From NCBI RefSeq assembly GCF_900142975.1, contig NZ_LT670848.1, forward strand, positions 3,224,001-3,288,000: a stretch of 64,000 bases of DNA, written 5' to 3'. The stretch's first letter is position 1, and every line of letters begins with the position of its first letter. The notes beneath the pieces were generated by a model. That model searched no databases. It was not told the DNA's origin and worked only from the letters and a program-made list of their open reading frames with translations. The position numbers and the translations under genes are program-made. Shown here piece by piece: positions 47,801 through 54,720 of the stretch. This DNA comes from Salegentibacter salegens (GTDB taxonomy: Bacteria; Bacteroidota; Bacteroidia; Flavobacteriales; Flavobacteriaceae).

Positions 47801-47863
47801 AATAAAGCCAAAACAAAAAAATGTTACAATGAAAAGCCCCCTTTTCAAGTAATTGTTTTTCAT
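44843..47863 (-). CDS. SusC/RagA family TonB-linked outer-membrane transporter
   Basis: TonB-dependent importer, partner of the SusD protein. Signal peptide to about residue 23, carboxypeptidase-regulatory-like domain ([21 protein letters not shown]), TonB-box/plug region with [20 protein letters not shown] and [47 protein letters not shown]-type segment, then a 22-strand-type barrel ending in [10 protein letters not shown]. 1006 residues, normal for the SusC group. A CGCAATCGG box lies 56 bases upstream. Confidence 0.95.
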   Translation of the reverse strand: [1006 protein letters not shown]

Positions 47864-47918
47864 AATTATTTGTTAGTTAGTTAATTAATTCGGGTTAAAA
47901 GTAACAAAAAATAATTTT

Positions 47919-47932
47919 ACGCAATCGGTTTT
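47919..47932 (-). promoter_or_regulatory. Putative LacI-type box upstream of susC
   Basis: ACGCAATCGGTTTT, related to the box before GH9; a second partial match on the other strand (TGCACAATCGAT, 47976-47987) lies 43 bases further upstream. Both are in the 157-base gap before susC. Confidence 0.35.
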
Positions 47933-48020
47933 CTAAAAAAAATCTCTAATTTTCGTAGTTTTTTCTCATTAATTCATCGATTGTGCAATAATAAGAATTG
48001 TAATTATCACATTAATAACG

Positions 48021-51000
48021 TTATTGGTTCTTCATTCCAATATATTGAACAGGACTGTTATTCTTCACTGCGATGATAATTTCCCGGTTTTCGACCTTAA
48101 TTGTTTCCATATCTTTAACATCTCCGGGTAGGAAGAAGCCACTTTGTGCAGGCACAACTTCTTCAAAATTCCCTGTTCCATCTCCTTTAAGGAACATTCC
48201 ATAGCCGGCATCGTTTCTTGTTGTTTCTACTTCAGACCAAAAGAGGTTTCCTGCAATTAGGGCGTCTAAGTGCCCATCGTTATCATAATCCTTTACAAGA
48301 ATTTGATTAATTGAAGATATTTGAGCCACATTTGGCAATTCGTGAATTTTAAATTTTCCATCAGCATTTTCTAAATATATGCTGGAAAAAGATTTCACCT
48401 GGTAGTGCAGGGAATTCTCTAAATCTTTTTCTGAATATACTTCTTCAAGTGTTGCTGTTGAAAAGGATTCGTAATCTGGAAATTTCTCTTTTATTCCCGG
48501 AATTTGTTGCGATGAGCATTCTCTTCCTCTCAATGGAAATTTCTCACCTTCGTTGTAATAACTCAATACAATATCATTGTTGTTATTTCCATCAAAATCT
48601 TTAAAATAGATGTCAAAGGTTGCATCTTCACTGGCGGTGTATTTATAATTTTTACCAAGATTTCCAACTATAAAGTCCTGATCTCCATCATTATCGAAAT
48701 CACCTTTTTTAATACTCCACCACCATCCAGCAGTATCATCGGTTATTCCCATTTTTTTAGAAACATCCTTAAATTCTGTTTTATTATTTCTGAAAATTTT
48801 AATAGGCATCCATTCTCCTACAATAATAATATCTTTCCACCCGTCATTATCTATATCTACAATTTCTGCACTGGTTGCCATCCCTAAAGATGTAAGAAAA
48901 GGAGCAATCGATTGAGTTATGTCTTTAAAAGAAACTTTACCATTTTTGCTGTTATTTTTTAAAATATAACTGTTAGCTGGGCTCGGATAATTTCCAGGAA
49001 CTAATCTTCCTAATACCAGTAATTCTTCCTTTCCATCTTTATCAAAATCGGCTTTGTATACTCTGGAGCCGCTATCGTGCATTTTTGGCAACGCATTTAA
49101 ATCTCTTGTGAAATTTCCTTTCCCATCATTAATGTATAACCTATCCTGAAGCATCTCAGAATCTGGATCAAACTCATTACCCCCGCTAACTACATAAATG
49201 TCGTTATAGCCATTTCCATTGGCATCAAAAATTAGGGCATCAAGGTCTTCAAAACCTTTATCTTTTTTAAAGGCCGCACTACTTTGCTTTTCGAAGCCAG
49301 ATGCAGTCCAATAGTATAATCCTGCTTCATAGGTGGCTGCTCCTCCTACAATAAAATCTTCTTTGCCGTCACCATTTAAATCCCCGACTGCTATACCTGG
49401 GCCAAAAGTAGAGGTACGGTGGGGCAGTAGTACTTCATCTTTAAAGTCGTCGTACTCATTTTCGATGTGTTTGTGAGCAGGGAACGAGGTAGAATCTGTA
49501 ATGGTTGAAAATAAAGTCTCTGGCTTAAGTTCTTTAGGAGTTTCTATTGCTGAAGCATCTTTATAGTTGAAACTTAAAAATTGATTTGCTTCAACATCCT
49601 CCCTTATTTCAACCTTACCATCTGGCCATACAATTCTAATTTTGTCAATAAGATCTGCTTTTGCAAGTCCAAAATGAAGTTGGGGAGCCACAGAAGACTG
49701 AAATCCACGAGATAAAGTTAGTTCCTGCATTTGCTCGGTATCATTGGCAGTGATATAAGCTCTACTGCCCAAACCGAATTTATTTTTTTCAGGACCTTCC
49801 AGCTTTATTTGTACATAGTTATTTCTTTCAGAACTCTGGTTTTCAAAAACAGAAGCATTATCGTCTATATTGTTAGTAATAATTTCCAGGTCACCGTCAT
49901 TATCCAGGTCTACATATACTACCCCGTTAGAAAATCCTTCATATTCAATTCCCCATTTTTCATTAGCTATAGTAAAGCTGAGGTCTCCGTTATTTTGGAA
50001 AATAAAATTATCTATTTTTTCTGAAGGGATATTTAAACTTTTTTCAAGGCGGTCTTCTTTAGTAAGCGACTTGTTTTTAAGCTCATTAAAATAATCGTTA
50101 TTGTTAATTTCTCTTCGCGTGCCGTTGGTCACAAAAAGATCTTTATGGCCGTCATTATCAAAATCGGCAAAAAGAGGACCCCAACTCCAATCTGTAGAAG
50201 CGGCACCGGCAATACGGGATTGATCTGCAAAAAACGGCGTGTTATTGTTAAAAACTCCCGTATTGGTTTGCAGCACATTTTGCATGTATTGATAGTGAAA
50301 ACCTGCTTCTACAGTACCCCAGAACAAATCGGGGTTCATACTGGCCATATTGGCTTTTTTTCGCCTGTTTTTCTTGGCCGACATATCTACCTGATAGATA
50401 TCTAAAAGTCCATCATTATTGTAATCTGCGATATCTACCCCCATTCCGTAAAATGAAGTGTGGGAAGTAGCATCTTTTACAACTTCTCTAAAACTACCTT
50501 CCCCGTTGTTTATATACATATAATCTGGGGAGCTAAAATCATTTGAAATATAAAGGTCTGGCCAGCCATCGTTGTTTAAATCTCCTACAGTAGCAGAGAG
50601 CGTTAACCCAAAACTTCTCACCCCAGCTTCGTTAGTGACATCGGTGAATTTTCCGCCATCATTACGCATTAAATGATCTGTTTGTAGATCGGTTACAGCT
50701 TTCATTTGGTATTCATACACAAAATTTGGCGCGTCAAAACGGGTTGGAGGATAATTGGCGATATAAACATCCAGGTCTCCGTCTTTATCGTAATCAAAAA
50801 AAGTGGCTTGTACACTATTACCGGCATCATCTAACCCATATTCTTTAGCTTTTTCGGTAAAAGTCCCATCTCCATTATTTATAAAGAGTTGGTTGTTTTT
50901 AGGTTGAAATTTTCCTCCTACAGAAAGATAAATATCCAGAAAACCATCTGCATTAACATCAGCCATGGTAACTCCTGTGTACCATCTCTCATCTCCGGCA

Positions 51001-51356
51001 ACCCCGGCAGATTCTGTAATATCTTCAAATTCCATATTTCCTTTATTCAAATAAAGCTTATTGGGAACCTGGTTTCCTGTAAAATATAGATCGGGCAGGC
51101 CGTCGTTATTAATATCTCCGGTAGATACCCCTCCACCCATATAAATATAAGAGTAGGTAAAGTAATTTAAGGAATCGTTTTCGGTAAGATTATTACTAAA
51201 ATCTATACCAGATTTTGCAGCAGAAACCTGGCTGAAGATTTTAGTATCTTCAGTAGATTCTTTTTTCGCTAATTCCTTTTCCGGTGGGTTGGAATCTTTA
51301 CAGGAAATAATTAAAAAGAAAAGAATCAGGAAAAATGACTTATAAAGTATTTTCAT
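48021..51356 (-). CDS. FG-GAP/VCBS repeat lipoprotein of the CRTAC1 type
   Basis: 1111-residue lipoprotein (lipobox FLIISC) built of FG-GAP beta-propeller repeats with calcium-type loops (DINNDGLPDLYFTGN, DVNADGFLDIYLSVGG, DYDKDGDLDVYIANY and about ten more). An ASPIC/UnbV domain is inserted near residues 510-600 (NYVQIKLEGPEKNKFGLGSR...LHFGLAKADLIDKIRIVWPDG), after which a second propeller follows. Proteins of this type are frequent beside SusCD pairs in marine Bacteroidota; substrate binding at the cell surface is an inference. It is followed by susC in the same direction. Confidence 0.9.
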   Translation of the reverse strand: MKILYKSFFLILFFLIISCKDSNPPEKELAKKESTEDTKIFSQVSAAKSGIDFSNNLTENDSLNYFTYSYIYMGGGVSTGDINNDGLPDLYFTGNQVPNKLYLNKGNMEFEDITESAGVAGDERWYTGVTMADVNADGFLDIYLSVGGKFQPKNNQLFINNGDGTFTEKAKEYGLDDAGNSVQATFFDYDKDGDLDVYIANYPPTRFDAPNFVYEYQMKAVTDLQTDHLMRNDGGKFTDVTNEAGVRSFGLTLSATVGDLNNDGWPDLYISNDFSSPDYMYINNGEGSFREVVKDATSHTSFYGMGVDIADYNNDGLLDIYQVDMSAKKNRRKKANMASMNPDLFWGTVEAGFHYQYMQNVLQTNTGVFNNNTPFFADQSRIAGAASTDWSWGPLFADFDNDGHKDLFVTNGTRREINNNDYFNELKNKSLTKEDRLEKSLNIPSEKIDNFIFQNNGDLSFTIANEKWGIEYEGFSNGVVYVDLDNDGDLEIITNNIDDNASVFENQSSERNNYVQIKLEGPEKNKFGLGSRAYITANDTEQMQELTLSRGFQSSVAPQLHFGLAKADLIDKIRIVWPDGKVEIREDVEANQFLSFNYKDASAIETPKELKPETLFSTITDSTSFPAHKHIENEYDDFKDEVLLPHRTSTFGPGIAVGDLNGDGKEDFIVGGAATYEAGLYYWTASGFEKQSSAAFKKDKGFEDLDALIFDANGNGYNDIYVVSGGNEFDPDSEMLQDRLYINDGKGNFTRDLNALPKMHDSGSRVYKADFDKDGKEELLVLGRLVPGNYPSPANSYILKNNSKNGKVSFKDITQSIAPFLTSLGMATSAEIVDIDNDGWKDIIIVGEWMPIKIFRNNKTEFKDVSKKMGITDDTAGWWWSIKKGDFDNDGDQDFIVGNLGKNYKYTASEDATFDIYFKDFDGNNNNDIVLSYYNEGEKFPLRGRECSSQQIPGIKEKFPDYESFSTATLEEVYSEKDLENSLHYQVKSFSSIYLENADGKFKIHELPNVAQISSINQILVKDYDNDGHLDALIAGNLFWSEVETTRNDAGYGMFLKGDGTGNFEEVVPAQSGFFLPGDVKDMETIKVENREIIIAVKNNSPVQYIGMKNQ

Positions 51357-51428
51357 TTTGGGATAATTATTTTGAAGAGAATTGTTGAATTGATCTGGTA
51401 TTACTTTGTTGAAATTCCAGAGAATAAT

Positions 51429-52940
51429 TTAATTGTTTGAAAGGCTTTTGTGTTGGTTTATTACAGGTTCTCCTATATGCTTTTTAAAGAAAATCCAGTT
51501 TTCCCTGGCCACTTTTCTTCCCAACTCTAATCCTGCTATATTATCTGCCTGGATATGGTAACCTCCTAAAACCCTTGATAAGCCGGCCATTTCTGCCGCT
51601 CCTGAAAACGTAGGGAATTCTATAGTAACTTCTTCACCCAGGCGGTCTGGCTCTGTAAGGATCCCAGGTATTAGTTTAACTTCAGATCCAAATTCGTCAC
51701 TTCCGGTAAAGAGTTTTAATGCTTCACCGCAGGCACCACTTATAGCGCTATGACCCGATACGTAGCCGGGAAAGGGAGGGCATAAAAAAGTGGAGGGAGA
51801 GTATGGTCTCCAGTCCTGTCCTTTCATTTTTATCATTCCTTTCTCAGGGCCACCCCAGCCGTTAATCTCTTTGTCTTTGAAAAATTCGTGAACTAAAGCA
51901 TAAGGCCTGGCATAATCATAAAACATTTTACTATCCCAGCAGGCAATAAATGCATCCATTGCGGTAATCTGGTTATAGAAATACATTTTAACATCTTTAT
52001 CCAGGTTATGTTGATCCCTAATCGAGACTTCCTGGGCAAATTTAAGCCAATGGCCGGCTTGCTGCACAGATTGAGGACCATCTCGCATAAATTCTACCAG
52101 AGCCCTTTGTTTATCGGTTAAATTTGCTTGTAATTCTACTACTTCTTTTACTTCTTCCTCTAATTGAGCAGAACCTACCATAGGAGGTGGTCCCGGCCTG
52201 AATTGATCTGCCGATTGTAATCCAACCGGCTCCACTTTGTGCCAGTAAGGCGTTAAACAATCTGGCACGTATTGGCCTCCATTTCCATCAGAGAAATATT
52301 TAGATTGCCACCTGTTCAGGTCTATATTTTCCTCAGCCGAATTAACAGGTTTATAACCCATATAATCAAAATAGGCTTCACCATTAGAGCCTTCTTCTTC
52401 CCCATATTGATTTGCACCATCTTTATGCCTGGCTTCAATAACTGCCTTTGCTGCCAGGTTTCCTATGCCTATGGGAGTGGCAGGATCTAGAGAGGTGTCA
52501 TCTGGGTCTAATCCCAGTTCAACCATAAATTCCCGAAAAATAGCTTCATCGGTATAATAATATTCGTTCATCGCTCTAAAAGCCGCATAACTTATGGCTA
52601 TTTGTTTATTGTTTAAATTTTGTTCATCAAGCGGCCGGCGGTTTATGTCTTGCATGTAAACGGGAATAGCCTTTTCATCATACCTGGACCAGGCATCAAA
52701 AACTGCTGTAAAAATAAGTCCGAGGAAACGAGAGCTTACCGTGGGTCTTGGTTTAAATCTATCAGTGTCATTAGCAGTGGCATCTAAAGCCAATTTCCCC
52801 CATTTGTAAGCCAGGTTATTTTCACCAAGGTTTTCCTTTTGGGTGTGTGCTTCAATATTATCATCAGTAGAAGGAGAAGCTGTGGTAGCTCCCATCCCAA
52901 TTTGTAAGTTAAAAAGAAGTACTGTAATTAATCCCCACAT
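51429..52940 (-). CDS. Vanadium-dependent haloperoxidase-like PAP2 protein
   Basis: Secreted 503-residue protein of the PAP2/vanadium haloperoxidase fold. N-terminal signal peptide (MWGLITVLLFNLQIGMG). The three vanadate/phosphate-binding parts are visible: Lys and Arg in SKMFYDYARPYAL (about 340), GYVSGHSAISGACGEAL (about 397) and the apical histidine in LGGYHIQADNIAGLELGR (about 460). These fit either halide oxidation with hydrogen peroxide or acid phosphatase activity; the sequence alone cannot tell. First gene of the minus-strand series leading to SusD, with 72 bases to the next gene. Confidence 0.88.
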   Translation of the reverse strand: MWGLITVLLFNLQIGMGATTASPSTDDNIEAHTQKENLGENNLAYKWGKLALDATANDTDRFKPRPTVSSRFLGLIFTAVFDAWSRYDEKAIPVYMQDINRRPLDEQNLNNKQIAISYAAFRAMNEYYYTDEAIFREFMVELGLDPDDTSLDPATPIGIGNLAAKAVIEARHKDGANQYGEEEGSNGEAYFDYMGYKPVNSAEENIDLNRWQSKYFSDGNGGQYVPDCLTPYWHKVEPVGLQSADQFRPGPPPMVGSAQLEEEVKEVVELQANLTDKQRALVEFMRDGPQSVQQAGHWLKFAQEVSIRDQHNLDKDVKMYFYNQITAMDAFIACWDSKMFYDYARPYALVHEFFKDKEINGWGGPEKGMIKMKGQDWRPYSPSTFLCPPFPGYVSGHSAISGACGEALKLFTGSDEFGSEVKLIPGILTEPDRLGEEVTIEFPTFSGAAEMAGLSRVLGGYHIQADNIAGLELGRKVARENWIFFKKHIGEPVINQHKSLSNN

Positions 52941-53073
52941 AATTTTTTGATTTTATTAACATATAAAATAACTGATTTTTTTTTGTTCCTACTAAAATAT
53001 TTAGCGGTTTTTTTGGAAAGTGAGTGGCCTAAATAGTTTTAAATTAAGGGAATAGTGCAGCTAACCCCAGTCT

Positions 53074-53087
53074 ACGCAATGGATTGC
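53074..53087 (-). promoter_or_regulatory. Putative LacI-type box upstream of the haloperoxidase gene
   Basis: ACGCAATGGATTGC with near-perfect arms GCAAT / ATTGC, 134 bases before the haloperoxidase start; related to boxes before GH9 and susC. Confidence 0.4.
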
Positions 53088-53107
53088 TTAAAATTAAGGT
53101 CCTTTAA

Positions 53108-53126
53108 AATAATTTCAAATTATTTG
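53108..53126. promoter_or_regulatory. 19-base AT-rich palindrome
   Basis: AAATAATTTCAAATTATTT: 9-bp perfect arms around a central C. Could be an operator for either divergent gene. Confidence 0.25.
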
Positions 53127-53333
53127 TAAAAAATATTTTATCACTTTTTCTTGAAATCTATAAAAATGAAAATTTCGTTTAAGCTTCAGTCCAAGCTGTG
53201 CAATTTAAAATCATAGAGGAGAGATTTATTCTTCGTAAGTTTGAGCTACTAATTTTTTGATTCAGGTTTTTTAGAAACAATTTGATGCACCTTTCTTATT
53301 AACCGAAAATTGGTCTCATCCATTTATTGGTGA

Positions 53334-53358
53334 CAGGTTTGCAGCAATTATAAACCTG
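53334..53358. promoter_or_regulatory. Inverted repeat before the HMA-AraC gene
   Basis: CAGGTTT and AAACCTG separated by 11 bases, 60 bases upstream of the regulator start. Spacing of about two helix turns fits a dimeric regulator; autoregulation is a guess. Confidence 0.25.
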
Positions 53359-53418
53359 ATTCCAAAGCCTGATTTTAATCTCCAGTGGCACGAATGTGTA
53401 ATAAATTTTAATTAAACG

Positions 53419-53985
53419 ATGAAAAATAACATCCTGCATATAAAGAACATGGTTTGCGACCGTTGCCTTATGAGTGTGGAAAACACTTTGCAGCAACAGA
53501 ACCTTAAATATGTTGATGTAAGTCTGGGCAGGATAGCGTTTGAGAACGAACTTTCTTTATCCCAATTTCAACGTTTTGAAGAAGCGCTAAAGGCTAACGG
53601 GTTTGAAATAGTGGCAGAACGGCATGATAAGATTGTAACCGATATTAAGTCTTTAATTATTGAATGGGTTTACGAACGAAAAGATTTTGAGAACAAAAAG
53701 CTTTCTGAAGTCTTAAGTGAAGAACTGCATTACGATTATAGCCATCTCACAAGCATCTTCAGTAAAGCAAATGGGCAAAGTATTCAAAGTTTTCAGAATA
53801 AAATAAAGGCAGAACGCATTAAAGAATTACTGGAATATGATGAATTAAATATTTCAGAAATTGCCGATAAAATGGGTTTTGGGAGTGCCGCTTATCTTTC
53901 TACATTCTTTAAAAAAGAAACAGGGATGAACCCTTCTCGATTTAAACTTGAAATTTCTGCAAGAAAACCCCTGGATAAATTATAA
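53419..53985 (+). CDS. HMA-like domain fused to AraC-type DNA-binding domain
   Basis: 188-residue predicted transcription regulator. Residues 1-70 resemble a heavy-metal-associated domain: ILHIKNMVCDRCLMSVENTL with CxxC (Cys13, Cys16) at the metal loop, then strand-helix text ending in ALKANGFEIV. Residues about 80-188 are an AraC/XylS-type pair of helix-turn-helix motifs (KLSEVLSEELHYDYSHLTSIF; ISEIADKMGFGSAAYLSTFF followed by KKETGMNPSRF). No sugar or effector domain is present. The following genes encode a copper-binding protein, CopA and a permease, so direct metal sensing for this module is a strong inference. Confidence 0.85.
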   Translation: MKNNILHIKNMVCDRCLMSVENTLQQQNLKYVDVSLGRIAFENELSLSQFQRFEEALKANGFEIVAERHDKIVTDIKSLIIEWVYERKDFENKKLSEVLSEELHYDYSHLTSIFSKANGQSIQSFQNKIKAERIKELLEYDELNISEIADKMGFGSAAYLSTFFKKETGMNPSRFKLEISARKPLDKL

Positions 53986-54101
53986 GATGATTTTAGCCAG
54001 GAATACACGAATATTTTCAAGAAATGAAAGTGTGGTCTATTAGGTTTAAAGGAAGCCTGGTTTATGGACTGTTGCATAAATAATTCTTTCATGAAGATTT
54101 C

Positions 54102-54115
54102 TTACAAATTTGTAA
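54102..54115. promoter_or_regulatory. Perfect 14-base palindrome upstream of the 16-Cys protein
   Basis: TTACAAATTTGTAA, 128 bases before the next start codon. Candidate operator site; no regulator can be assigned from sequence. Confidence 0.3.
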
Positions 54116-54210
54116 ATTAGGTGTTTAGCTCATAATTTATTATTACAATCTTTCCCATTTTCTTATAACTTCTTACCATAATTTTAAAACTTATTGCGGT
54201 TTAAAGTACT

Positions 54211-54218
54211 TAAATTTG
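54211..54218 (+). promoter_or_regulatory. -7 element for the 16-Cys copper protein gene
   Basis: TAAATTTG, exact TANNTTTG, 25 bases before the ATG. The nearest TTG upstream is only 14 bases away, shorter than the usual spacer. Confidence 0.35.
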
Positions 54219-54243
54219 AATTAAACCATTAAAAACCAATATT

Positions 54244-54564
54244 ATGAGAAATGAAAAATTGTTAAGCACATTAGGGAATTGCATTAACCATTGTAATTAT
54301 TGTGCTGACGCTTGTCTTGATGAAGACAATGTGAAAATGATGAAAGACTGCATTAGAACTGATAAAGTTTGTGCAGAGGTTTGTAGCACGCTTAACCAGG
54401 TGCTGGTTACCGGCTATAAAAATGTAGACGGACTCGTAAAATATTGTATTGAAATTTGCAATGCCTGTGCCGATGAATGCGGCCAGCATGAGCACCAACA
54501 CTGTCAGGATTGCGCTAAAGCTTGCCGCGAATGTGCAAAAGCTTGTGAAGCCTACCTGGCATAA
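54244..54564 (+). CDS. Four-helix bundle copper-binding protein (DUF326 type)
   Basis: 106-residue cytosolic protein with 16 cysteines arranged as CxxxC and CxxC along four helices (CINHCNYCADAC; CIRTDKVCAEVC; CIEICNACADEC; CQDCAKACRECAKAC), plus a GQHEHQHC histidine cluster in the last loop. This is the pattern of DUF326/Csp-type copper storage bundles that fill the core with Cu(I) thiolates. There is no signal peptide, so it would act in the cytosol as a copper sink beside the CopA exporter encoded next. Confidence 0.9.
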   Translation: MRNEKLLSTLGNCINHCNYCADACLDEDNVKMMKDCIRTDKVCAEVCSTLNQVLVTGYKNVDGLVKYCIEICNACADECGQHEHQHCQDCAKACRECAKACEAYLA

Positions 54565-54602
54565 AATTTAAATTTTAAAGGCTGTTTGAATTTTTCCTGG
54601 TA

Positions 54603-54675
54603 GACGTCAACCTGAACTTGTTTCAAGTTCTAATTTCTTTCAATTTAGATGCTGAAACGAGTTCAGCATGACGTG
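54603..54675. repeat. Intergenic inverted-repeat element encoding MLKRVQHD
   Basis: Two 31-base arms (54603-54633 and 54645-54675, 24 positions complementary) around an 11-base loop. This is the dispersed Bacteroidota element recognisable by CTGAACTTGTTTCA and by the spurious peptide MLKRVQHD that gene finders extend from it. It lies between the 16-Cys gene and copA. Confidence 0.75.
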
Positions 54676-54720
54676 ACTAAAGATAGAAATTCAAACGGCC
54701 TTTTCTCTCCAATAAAATCT

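Larger units (their letters stand above)
52941..53418. other. 478-base divergent regulatory region
   Basis: No gene is visible. The region separates the haloperoxidase and HMA-AraC genes and holds a CGCAATGGATTGC box, a perfect AT-rich palindrome (53108-53126) and an inverted repeat CAGGTTT-N11-AAACCTG (53334-53358) close to the regulator gene. Confidence 0.6.

Noticed and set aside
47864..48020. Possible separate promoter for susC
   Set aside because: Two box-like sites are present but no TANNTTTG element on the minus strand, so a promoter cannot be supported.
54649..54720. N-terminal extension of CopA starting with MLKRVQHD
   Set aside because: It is translated from the dispersed inverted-repeat element; the HMA domain begins right after ATG 54721.
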